Source: Vombatus ursinus
Taxonomy: Eukaryota > Chordata > Mammalia > Diprotodontia > Vombatidae
Length of the DNA stretch: 64,000 nucleotides
NCBI RefSeq assembly: GCF_900497805.2
Contig: NW_020954569.1
Coordinates: 22,940,755 to 23,004,754 of the forward strand
Reading direction: 5' to 3'
Shown: piece by piece, positions 43,406-54,500 of the stretch
Position numbering within the stretch: the stretch's first letter is position 1
How the letters are laid out: each line of letters starts with the position of its first letter
Made by a program: the position numbers and the translations under genes
The notes under the pieces: generated by a model
What the model saw: the letters and a program-made list of their open reading frames with translations, nothing else
Database searches by the model: none
Told to the model about the DNA's origin: nothing

Positions 43406-45530
43406 AATTACTAGAAAGACTAGTTTTCAGGGTATCAAACACACCTTAGATTTGAAGGGAATACTAGCTCATAGTTTAATGACTTAGGCCTTATAAGGGA
43501 TAACCACTGTGCTGGTGAGTTCCCATTAATTCAACTCTGTTCATCCATAAGTTAGCCCCAAAAGCGGACCTGAATTTCAATAGCTTTAAAAAAAGATTGC
43601 ATATATAACTGAGTCAGATAATCTGAGGTTATTTCACTGAGCAATACAACTTCATTAATACAAAGTCTTTCAGACAACAAAAATGGTTTGATGAATAGTA
43701 GTTTGGACAGTTAAGGGACCAGCTGGACAAACAAGAGAGAAATCTGACAGTTGAGTAAGAAGGAATTGGACAGAAAGCATTGTTCTGAATCTTAACACAA
43801 AATAGGACAAAGCAGATAAAGTCGAAAGTGGAATTGAGATGTTTTGCGGCTATTTTATGCTCAACAGTGATAACCAGCTGCTGTTTATGCCGCTTTTTTT
43901 TACTTTATTTGCCCCCATCAATGTCAGCCAGCTTATCATTGCCTCTGACACTCATTTTATCCTTTGCCTGCAGCACCGTGGCACTTGAAGGCCTGCCAGG
44001 TTCTTTCCTTTTTCTGAGTATATCAACAAATGTTTTTTTTTCATTCTCCTTCCAGTCTGATATTCAGATGCCAAATGATAAGTATAACATGTTATCCTCA
44101 TAAATGGGGTATGGGAGGGAAAATGACTGCAGTAGAATAATCACACAATGTCACAGACCATATATTTAAACACCTTCTATATTGTTACTGATTTCACAGA
44201 TGTTAATATGTACAACCCAGATAACAAGGAAAAAAACACATGAAGAAATCTAACACAACTGTGAATGTGTTTTTTGTGTTCAATAAATTCTTACTGTATG
44301 TACCTTAAAACAAAAGGAGTTATTTTTTGCAAGCAATCGATGCCTAACACTGTAAGCCTGCAGCACAGCCACTCAGATGCATGCCCACTTTGGTTGCCAA
44401 GGCAACCATCACATAGACACTCACATAAATAAACTGCAGACAGTGGAAGGACACACTTTAAAAATAGAAACAACTTGGTTTGATTTGGGGGGCTATTAAA
44501 AGTGACACCCCTCCATTGCTGCATATGCTAACAAATACAGAAACATCCACGCTCTACCTCATACAAAACAGATGGCACTAGGTCACTTACTACTTTTGAT
44601 TCCAACTAGTTACTTCATGGTGGGAATGACGGGAAAAAAAATTGTCAAGGATTCCAGAGATGCAGAGAAGAGCTTCAGGAAGGCAAATACTCATTTGGGT
44701 TTCATTAGAGGAGTGTCACACAAATTCCCCCACTCAGATGCTTGTATCTTCTGCTTCCCCTTTTTTCTCTCACCCAGGAAAAAAGAGGTAAAGAACTATC
44801 CTATCTCACAAAAGGACAGTGTCCTTATTTGACCTGCAAGAAAGTTCCAGGTAGCATTTTGAAGCAAGTCTCTCAAAGGCTGTCTGGGGGAACTGCCAGC
44901 TGTATCCTTTGACTATAAATATATACATAAAGATCTGACTGAACTCTGTAAAAATGCCAGTTGAATTCATTCTATTTTTTAAGTAATAATATCAACTAAA
45001 TAGATTGTCTAATTTATTTTCCACTTATCAACTAATTGTGAGGCATCTTAAATGAAGGATTATGAGAAAAGGTCAAATCAAATCAGTCCAAAGGTTACTC
45101 TAGCTTTGACATTTGACAGTGGCATTGAAGGATACTTTTGAGGGTATTAAAGCTAAACTTCCTGATGTTGACTTCAAATGTGATAGAAGTTCCCCAAATA
45201 TCCTTAATTTCTCAGTCATTCATTAAGTATAAAACATGCTCTATGATCTAGGGACATTGGAATGAATGAATCAGCTTAGTTCTCCCTTGATAAGGGGGAA
45301 GTTTTCAAACAAAGTCTGGATGACTGCTTGTTGAGTATGAGAGGAATATTTGAGGAAGCAGTGTGGTATGGGCTCTCCTATATAGCCACTAAGGGGTTCT
45401 TCTACCATGAAATTATGTAATTCTAGGATTTACTTAAACCATTCCTGAACATGTTCATATTTTTAGCTTGTATCACATCTTGAAGTAAGGTAACCTACAT
45501 ATATACTATCTGTAACATAAATAGATGAGA
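43406..45530. other. Repeat-poor block, candidate conserved noncoding DNA
   Basis: About 2.1 kb without a recognised transposable element, unusual in this window. 43820-44060 and 44320-44470 have a more even base composition. Frames of 77-91 codons (43828-44103, 44524-44291, 44572-44832) show no domain, and I would not annotate them. An X-box-like palindrome lies at 44392-44407. Confidence 0.4.
44392..44407. promoter_or_regulatory. Candidate RFX X-box, perfect inverted repeat
   Basis: GGTTGCCAAGGCAACC consists of two 7-bp arms (GGTTGCC and GGCAACC) around AA. It fits the palindromic X-box bound by RFX dimers. No exon or promoter element is recognisable nearby, so function is inference. Confidence 0.4.
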
Positions 45531-45534
45531 TGCA

Positions 45535-45645
45535 TCCTGGGATAGTGATAGCAAATCAGTCTTGGAGTAAGGAAGACGAATGATTATGCTCTGCCACTAT
45601 GACCATGGGAGAGTCGCTTAACCTTTAAAAGACTCTAAGATACCT
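45535..45645 (+). mobile_element. MIR/tRNA-type SINE fragment
   Basis: AATCAGTCTTGGAGTAAGGA, GATTATGCTCTGCCACTATG and GAGAGTCGCTTAACCTTTAA follow the sense order. Short and diverged. Confidence 0.5.
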
Positions 45646-45699
45646 GAGTTGGTGAATTCATTAGCTCCCATGGTGCAGTTTTCATGTAGTTGGGTCAAA

Positions 45700-45935
45700 T
45701 ATCTACATATCCAGCCCTAGTTACTCTCCTGAGCTCTTGCCTTATATCATCAACTGCTTTTTGGATATTTTGAATTGGATATTATATAGGCATTTAAAAA
45801 TCATTTTATCAAAAACCGAATTCATTATCTTTATTTTCAAACTGACCCAACTTCTGAACTTCCTATCACTGCTGAAGACAACATTTCTCTTACCTTCAAC
45901 ATCTCTCTCTGTCTCTCTCCAACTTCTACTGTTAT
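45700..45935 (+). mobile_element. LINE L2-clade coding fragment
   Basis: CATATCCAGCCCTAGTTACT, CTGAGCTCTTGCC and CAACTGCTTTTTGGATATTT are followed by a frame reading SKTEFIIF and then the decayed stretch before the CCTTCAACATCTCT region. This matches the segment after the reverse transcriptase of L2 (consensus-like order K-TEL-I). The same segment occurs at 62571-62800. Confidence 0.55.
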
Positions 45936-46129
45936 GGCTTTCATGGTTATAAAGAACACAGAGAATTCCTTTTTCTAATAAAAACAGTCTTTTAAATATT
46001 TGAAGATAGCTATTATGTACCCCTAAGATTGACTTCTGAAGGATAAACATTCTTGGTTCTTTCAACCAATCTTCATATACCATGATTTCCAGGGTTTTCA
46101 TCATCCTGGTCAGGTCCATCTAGAAGCTC

Positions 46130-46292
46130 ATCATAAATTTAGTGTGAGAAGGGACATTACCAGTTACGTATCATAATCCCTTCATTTTGTCACATAAGGA
46201 AACTGAGGTCCAAGGGATGTGAAGTGGCTTGTTCATGCATCTGTTAGCATTATATAGCATGGTTGGTATTTGAATCCATCTGTTCCATATGG
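46130..46292 (-). mobile_element. MIR3-type SINE, antisense
   Basis: AAGGGACATTACCAGTTACG, CATTTTGTCACATAAGGAAA, CTGAGGTCCAAGGGATGTGA and GGTATTTGAATCCATCTGTT in reverse order. Confidence 0.68.
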
Positions 46293-46479
46293 ACTTGTTC
46301 ATAAACTAATTTGACTGGCTGACTATATTAGTTCATATCTTAGCTTAGGAATTGTTTATTTTTCATCCATTTTCCTTTTCAAAGTTGAATAGTTAGACCA
46401 ATATTTTTTTCATATTATTCAAGCAAGGTTAAGGAGAAAATTCTTCTCTAATATTACCAAGTTCAATTGAATTATTGTG

Positions 46480-46635
46480 GTAGCATTGGTGAATATAGGT
46501 TCTGTCACTTACAATCGATATGACCTTGGGCAAATTACGTACCCACTTTGGTTCTGTTTCATCATCTGCAAAATTAGGGGATTGAACTAGATAATTACCA
46601 ATGTCCTTTTCAGTTTTAAATGCTATGGTCTTGTA
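46480..46635 (+). mobile_element. MIR3-type SINE
   Basis: TAGGTTCTGTCACTTACAAT, ACCTTGGGCAAATTACGTAC, TTCATCATCTGCAAAATTAG, GGGATTGAACTAGATAATTA and TCCTTTTCAGTTTTAAATGC, then TATGGTC. Confidence 0.75.
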
Positions 46636-47612
46636 GAAGCATTTGGAAGACTTTAAACCCAACAAGAAAACTTTACTTTATCTGACTTTTATATGACATC
46701 TTTCATGACAGAGACAGACAGGTCATATGTTCACATTTCACATTAACTTAAGGTCAAATAGAAAACTCTTTTAGCCTGAACCTTTGTTAAAATGCTTTGA
46801 TGGTTGAAAGATTCTCATTCAGGTCTGATTGGAACTAGTTGGCTAGTAAAGGTTCCTTCTAACCTGATACTCAGCTATATGGACAATGATAATGGGATAC
46901 CACTTGAAGGTTGGATCAAAAAAGCAAAACAAAATAAAGTACCACCCTGATACAAGCTGTTTTGTGTATTATTTCTTTCATTCTCTAAAAAATTGTGTTC
47001 AAGAAAAAGAATATTGAATTGAGACTTAAGTTGATTAAGGCTTAAAAATTAACACTATTCTACATCACTTGAAGCAAGAAGTATGGTTTTGGTAAAGAAA
47101 GAGAAAAGGCTTAAGTTTCTTCCATTTCTTGTTTGACTATTTTATCAGTGAGAATAGTAATATTCCACAGAGAGTTCATTTTATAGCTAAGGTATAGTAT
47201 GTAATTGCTTCAATATTTCATTGATGAGACCACTAGACTGTCCACCCAAAAGAAGATAGTTTATTGGTGGTTAGTTAATTCAAAGTATATAATTTTAAGC
47301 AATGTAAAGAAATGCTAAAATTAAAACTGGACAAGTCATTCACACCCTTTCTAAAGATTTGTCAGAAAAGCATAAATTTTCATCGTATCTCCTGAAAAGC
47401 ATGAGTGAAATAGTAGCAGAAGCCAGAAACACTACAATTCTATAATATTAAACATTCATTATTTCTGATAAAAATACATGGCATGAAAAAATTCTGTTCC
47501 CTTTGGGACTATACCTATTCTACCACTATACTTTCATTTAACTTTTCTTCTAAAGAGGGAAGAATTTAAAAGATGAACTATAAAATATATATCCCATTGA
47601 CTGGAATTCCCA
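46636..47612. other. No recognisable feature
   Basis: AT-rich DNA without coding or repeat signature. Confidence 0.45.
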
Positions 47613-47616
47613 CATG

Positions 47617-47885
47617 TTAATAGGCAGCAAGGTGGTACAGTGGATAGAGTGCTAGATCTGGAGTCAGAAAGAACTGAGTTCAAATTTGACCTCTGAAACT
47701 TACTAGCTATGTGAACCTGGACAAGTCATTTGTTGCTCAGTTTCCTCATCTGTAAAAAGGGGACAATAATAGCATCTAATTCCCACTAATGTTGTAAGGA
47801 TAAAATGAAACAATATTTGCAAAGTACTTGCAAACTTTAATGTACTACATAAGTTCTAGTTATTATTTATTATCATTATTATTAC
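47617..47885 (+). mobile_element. Full-length tRNA-headed MIR-like SINE
   Basis: GGCAGCAAGGTGGTACAGTG, GATAGAGTGCTAGATCTGGA, GTTCAAATTTGACCTCTG, ACTTACTAGCTATGTGAACC, GCTCAGTTTCCTCATCTGTA, TTGTAAGGATAAAATGAAAC, TTTGCAAAGTACTTGCAAAC and a TTATTATTATTA end. The complete head-to-tail order is present. Confidence 0.9.
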
Positions 47886-49395
47886 CAATAGGTTCAAAGT
47901 AGGGAAAAATATATTTTGGAGTTCTTACCCAGTGACTGCTCTGCTAATATATTGGACATAAAACATAAATCAAATAAAATAGTATTTAATTGAGGTATAA
48001 CAGACAAAGTAAGTTACAAGGAAAACTCAGCTAATATAATCAAACTCAACCTTCCATATGCAAATGAATCCTAGCTACCATCAGATACTGATGGGGAAGG
48101 ATTGAGGGCACCCTTCACAAGAAGATATATAGAAAATTGATAGGTAGATGTAAGGGAGGGCATAGGCTTGGTGTTATCTGGTTTTTGCCCAGAAGCCTTC
48201 TCTTGCCTAAATTTTCACTTTTTCATATCCCAGAAACTGGTTGTTTTTCACTAATTCTTATTGCTATCTCCTAATGCTCCTTAGCATATTTCCAGAAGTT
48301 TCTCACTACTGCTATTCTCTCCCATGTTTGTTTTTGTTGAAGTTTTAAAGCTTTGCTACAGCACTCCAAATTTATAACCACCCTGCTACTGTTGCACCTT
48401 CCTACCATTCCTATTACTGCTGCTGTTTTGCAGAAATGTCATTTTGCTTTTAGAATGAGACTATGTAGGCCAACAAACTTCAGAACAACTCAACATATTT
48501 TGGCATCCATTGTAGTCACACTCACAGATCAACATGCCTAGTGTAAAAATGACTACTCACACAATCATAAGATTTTCTTGTGATGAGGAAGTTTCCATCC
48601 TGGGGGGTTGGAGTAGAGAGAGGATAATCCTCAAATGGTGGGAAGCCAGCTAACACTACTGAGTTATGACAATTGAATTCAATTCATCTTTCCCCTGTCT
48701 CAGGGGACTGGAAGTGTGCTGCTCCTCTGGTCACCATATTTCTCTGAATCCTTCTGAGATTTGAGATAAATATTCACTTCATTTTCCAGGTATGTTTTCA
48801 ACCTTCTTTATATTCCGTAGTAACCAGCACTTGGCCATGCAAATCACCTTGAATCTCTGATAAGCTTCAAGAAGATACTAAAAATTATGAAAAGAGAGAT
48901 AGAAAGCTGGGAAACTTTAGTCACATCATTGTTGTCACATGAAAACCTATGTCCTTATTACACTGTATAACAATAAAAGCATTCTTAGTATATATGAAGA
49001 TATTCAATTATCATTTTTTTATTTCTACCAACTAAATTCCAATGTGTTTCTTTTCTCTATGAAAATTATTAGTCTTAATTAAATATGGAAGAAGAGAATA
49101 GTGATTCTTAACTATATTGGGCATAACATTTGAGACACAATTTCAATGTTAGCATTTAATTTTTTGATATAATATAAAATATACTATGTTATGAAATAAT
49201 ATTTCTAAATGTATATCTGTAGAAATAGGGTAACCTTTAAGCCTCATCTCAAGTCATCCTAAAAGGAAACGAATACTTAATTGAATTCTTCTGAAAGTTT
49301 GAAATAATTGAAATGCCATTAGTTGGTCTCAAGCATATGCTAATGAGTTAAAAGCATACAGTATGACACAAAAGTCATGATATGTTGGCACATTC
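47886..49395. other. No recognisable feature
   Basis: About 1.5 kb. The G-run near 48602 and short frames carry no signature. Confidence 0.45.
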
Positions 49396-49399
49396 TACA

Positions 49400-49592
49400 A
49401 GGACAATGTGGTGGAAAGAACTCTAGATGCAGCAGAGGTTCTGTACTCAAATCCTGGCTCTTCTGTTTAATGGCTGTGTGATCTTGAGCAAACATTTAAT
49501 CCTCCTGTGCCCCATTTCCCTCATTTGCAAAATGGAGTTGGAATAAATGGCTTATAAAGCCCCAGCCTACTCTATATTTATTATCCTTAGAC
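49400..49592 (+). mobile_element. MIR3-type SINE
   Basis: AATGTGGTGGAAAGAACTCT, CTCAAATCCTGGCTCTTCTG, TTAATGGCTGTGTGATCTTG, TCCCTCATTTGCAAAATGGA, GTTGGAATAAATGGCTTATA. Sense order. Confidence 0.8.
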
Positions 49593-51420
49593 TGAGTTAA
49601 ATAAATGATCTTCCATCACTAAATACTATAAACATATTATTTGTATGAATTTTATATGCCTTCAAATAATCCATCTGATTCTTCTATTCCTTGGAAAATG
49701 CTAGCAACATATGCTCCTGGATGTAGAAAAATACTCCTCCTTTTTCCTTCCTGCTAGATTTTCTCTTTGTTAAAAGGGGAAAATGGTCCCCAGCTGCCCT
49801 CTAGTATCCCTGAAACAAAGTTTTATCTGTGACTCCAAAATGCAATGATGTCCTGCCAAGGTATTAACATAATGACAAAAAGAAAAAACAATACAGACTA
49901 ATGTGCTCTGCTTCCTATCCATGAAAAACCGACCCATTTAGCCACTGGGAAATAGAAGGGAAAGAGAATGTGTTTTGTTTTGAATATTTTAAGTATATAC
50001 GGAGTATTTCTTTCAGTTGGTAATAATATATTACCTAAGATATTATCAGAAATGCAGTTTTGAGATAGATGGCATGACTCTGCACCATAAGTAATATATT
50101 CCTAGAGGGACATTTAATCCTGGTGCAGTGACTGATCTTGCTGGTGAGAAGTATTATGCTCCAAGGCAAAATGTGGACACCTGTAGGTCATATCAAGACC
50201 GTGGGGAGGCATCAGGCCTAAATGATTTACAGGAGACCTCAAAAGACCCAACTGAGTAGAGGCAGAAGGAACCTGTTTAATGAAGTGATTGTCCTCAAAT
50301 GGGGTCACCTGGCCTGAAACAAACAGTAATTCATAATTATTCATAATTATTCATCTACCAAGGCATCTACAGTAATCAAGAGAGAGGAATGAAAAGTGAA
50401 ATGTGAAGTTGGGAGGGCAAGCAATAGCACCTTGAGGTCCAAGAATGGAAGCTCAAAGACGCAGAATTTGTGCCAGGTATCAAGAATGAAAAATAAATAT
50501 GAAAGGAATAAGAATTGTAAGGTCTGAGGAGTTTGAACATGGAGGCAGAGACAAATTGAAGCTGGGAAAGGCAGAAAAATGGCTGTGGCAAATTTCTCTC
50601 TTTTGTGGGGATGGAGAGGAGTAGCAATTTTAGCCAACCAATGTGGTAATGTTGCCATACTTCTATAAGTTTTAAAGGACTATCACCTTGATAAACTCAG
50701 AACAAGGAACTGACCAAATATCATAGTCTTCAGTGAAACAGGAGCAATAAGGAATTTGATTATACTATGCCTCTGGGCCCCACAGACCACTAGGAGTAGT
50801 CATTTAACCAAATAGATCCTATCAAAAAGTCCAAATGAGATGCATATGTAAACATGGCTGGGCTTAGCTTGTGCCTCATTATTATTAATATTCATCTTCA
50901 ATACATCATTTATGACATACCAACTTCCCTGTGTTACAAAGAAACAAATAAGTGCTAGGAACATATTGAACTGCTCAACTTAGAAGTTTATAAAATAGGA
51001 AACACTAAATAATATGGTTTTCTCCATGATTACTGTATAGGTTTTGTTCAGTACACAATATTTATAACATATTAATAATGCCAGAAAGAACCTTGAATAA
51101 TCAGAAAACACAATTTAAGTTCCAATAATAATGCTGGTATTTATTAATGAAGAATTCATGTAAAGGTTTGAATTCCTCTGTGTTCAGCTTTCCTACACTT
51201 CTGTTACATTTGAACTATTTGAATTGTTTGTCCTTTTTCTCTGCAGTGTTTCTCATGATATATATCCCCATGGAGCAGAGAAGATTATAGCATAAAATGT
51301 TATGATTCTTTAGCTATGCTGTCACCAAGGCTAGCACCTAATATATTGCACACATTCTTTAAATATTTGCTAAGAAGGAGGAGGAAGAGGAGGAGAAGTG
51401 AAATGTGAGTTTTAATAGAG
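49593..51420. other. No recognisable feature
   Basis: Two overlapping minus-strand frames (50658-50347, 50627-50376) have no recognised domain. A GGAGGAGGAAGAGGAGG run lies near 51377. Otherwise unexplained unique DNA. Confidence 0.42.
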
Positions 51421-51568
51421 AATTGCAGCATGATATAGTAAAAAGAATCTTAGGTTCAGAGTCAGAGCCCATGAATTTGAATCTTAACTCTGCTGCTTAC
51501 CATCTGGGTAACCTCAGCAATGTCTTTTGAACTTTATTTCCTCAACTACAAAATGAAGAGGGTAGATA

Positions 51569-54500
51569 TAGTCAAGATGATAGAATGAGACATGCATTTT
51601 TACCTTAGCTCCTCAAAAATATCCTTCACAATAACCTAGAAAATGCACCAAAGTGAATTCTGATGGAGAAAACCAAGAAAAAGAAGTTATAGAGAGTCAT
51701 TTTTAGCCCAGAACAGCTTAGGAAAGCAGACAGAGAGATCTGAGAACAGTGGGGTGAGGTCTGGCAAGGAGCATAGCGTGGCATCAGGAGTATCAGTGGG
51801 TGACAGTGAGGAATGTTCCACTGCCCACAAACTTGAAGCAGACTGAAAATCAAGGCAGGAACCATGTGAGTAGAAAGGGATCCCAGGGGACTTCTGTACT
51901 AGTCCTGGAAGTAGGAAAAGTTGTCATTAGGGACATAAGTCTGGGTCACAGTTCCATAGCAGAAAGGAGTTGTATTGAGGGAGCAGGGGCACTACCTGTA
52001 TAGAAAGCAAAGATTTAGAAATATAGCTGTATTTCTCTGAGTTGAAGAGCAGAGTAGGGACTCAGTTCTAACCTTTAGCACTACACATAAACCTGTAGTA
52101 GAATAAACTAGGGCAGGAAATGAGCACCAAAGAAGAGCCAGCGATTCAGTCACTACGAAGATACAGAAACTTACAAGGGGCTAACAGTGACTGAGTCCAA
52201 CTGCAGTCTACTGAAACATAAGCCAACTGGGCTTGGGTCAGAAACTTAGAGGACTGACCAGAAGGGCAATGAACTAACTTGTCTCCCAGATTACACCACT
52301 TTAGAAGAACCAAAAATTTAGAGGCACCAAAACTGAGCTTAAAAATCAGCAGAAAGACAAAAAAAAAAGACAGAAGTTCCAGTCAAAAATCATCCCACAC
52401 ACACCCTTGAAGTAAGCAAAGCCCAATGCTAACATAAAGTCCAAAGATAATAATTGCACTGAAAGATAAGCAATAAAAAATAAAAATATAAAAACCTGAT
52501 CACAAAAACTACAATGGTGACAGAAAAGCTCAAGACACACAGAAAAGACAATGACTTGAAAACACCTGCAAGCAAAGCCTCAAAGAAAAATGCAAGTTGT
52601 ACAGAAATACAAAAAGAATTCTAAGAGTTAAAGAAAGAGATAAGAAAGAATTTTAAAAAATAAAAGAGGATCAATAGAGGAAAGAAAATTGGAAAAGAAA
52701 TGAGAGATATGCAAGAAAAATAAAATGAAAATTAGCCACCTGGTAAAAAGAAGTTAAAAAAAAAAATACTGAAGCAAATTGCTCCTTATGATTAGAATTT
52801 GCCAAGTGTCAATGAATGGCATTGCAATGCATCAAGAAACAATAAACAAAGTGAAAAGACAAAAAAAAAAGAAGAAAATGTGAAATAGTTCATAGCAAAA
52901 AAAAAAACATGACTGACCTGGAAAATATATTGAGGAGAGTTGATTTTAAGAATCACTGGACTACCCGAAAGCTATGAACAACAATAAAAAAAGAGCTAAG
53001 ATAACATATTTCAAGAAATTATAAAAAACAAAAAACTTACCAGGTATCTTAGAATTAGAGGGCAAAGTAGAAATTAGAAGCATCCTCTGGTTACCTCCTG
53101 AAATCACAAAATGAAAACTCCCAGAAATGTTATAGCAAAACTTCAAAACTCCCAGGTCAAGGAGAAAATACTACAAGCAGCCAGAAATAAAGAATTCAAG
53201 TTATGTGGATATACAGCTGAGATCACAGAAGATTTAGGAGCTACCAGTACAAAGAAATGGAGGGTGAAGGATATGATACTTCAGATGGTAAAGGAGCTAG
53301 GATTATGACCAAAATTAATGTACTTATAAAACTAAGTATAATGTTACAGTGAGGAAAAAAGACATTTAATGAAATAGAGAACTTTCAAGCATTCCTGATG
53401 AAAAGAATAGAGCTGAATAGAAAAGTTGATGTTAAAACCCAAGACTCAACAGAAATACAAAAAGGTAAATCTGAATGAGAAATCACAAATTACTAAACAA
53501 GGTTAAACTGCTTACATTCTTATATGGGAGGGGAGAGTGGGTCAAAAAACAAATCATGTAAACAATCAAAATTCCATTAAAGATAATGACAACACTGAAA
53601 CAACATAACAAAATTTGCACAATGCAGTCAAAACAGTACTTACAGGAAAATTTATATCTCTAAATGCTTACATCTAGTACTAATACAACTAATTCTAACA
53701 CTACAAAACTGGTTAAAAAAACAAGTAAAGAAGGAATCTGAATAAATTCCTTCAATGGCACAAATATGGCATTGATATCTAAATTAGGGAGAGCCAAAAC
53801 AGAGAAGGAAATCTGTAAAGCAATTTTCCCAATGAATAATGATTTAAACAAAATGCTAACAAAGAAATTACAACACTACATCACAAAAAATCATGCACTA
53901 TTACCAGGATGGATTCATATAATCAGTGCAAAGCTCCTTCAACATTAGGAAAATTATAACCATAATTGACCATGTCAGTAACAAAAACAAAAACCATATC
54001 ATGATTCCAGTAGAAGCAGAAAAACCTTTTTAACAAAATATGACATCAATTACTATTTAAAAAAAAACACTAGAAGACATGGCAATAAATGGAGATTCTC
54101 TTAAATGATAAATAATATTTATCTAAAACCAAGTGCAAACATATACATATAATGAAGATAAGCTAGAAACCTTTCCAATAAGGTCAGAGGTGAAGCAATG
54201 ATTTCCATTATCAGCATTATTCTTCAATATTCAATAGGTGTCATAGTTTATAAAAAAAACTTTTTCTCTATATTTTAAATAATCATGTCATTTTTATTGT
54301 TTTTATTATAGATATGGTCAATTATACTTATAGTTTTTCTAACATTAAACTAGTCCTGCATTGCTGTTATGAATCCAGCCTGTTCATAGTGTATGATCTT
54401 TGTGATATATTGCATTACTTAATATTCAATACTTGTAATGTTAACTAAAATAAGAAAAAAATTGAAGGAATAAGCATAGACAGAGGCAATAAAGCTATCA

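Noticed and set aside
43828-44832. Frames of 77-91 codons in the repeat-poor block, one with a signal-peptide-like start
   Set aside because: No family resemblance, no neighbouring exon and no codon pattern argument. Conservation data would be needed before calling a gene.
50347-50658. 103-codon minus-strand frame with an overlapping 83-codon frame
   Set aside because: Two overlapping frames of similar quality with hydrophobic, low-information sequence; no motif.
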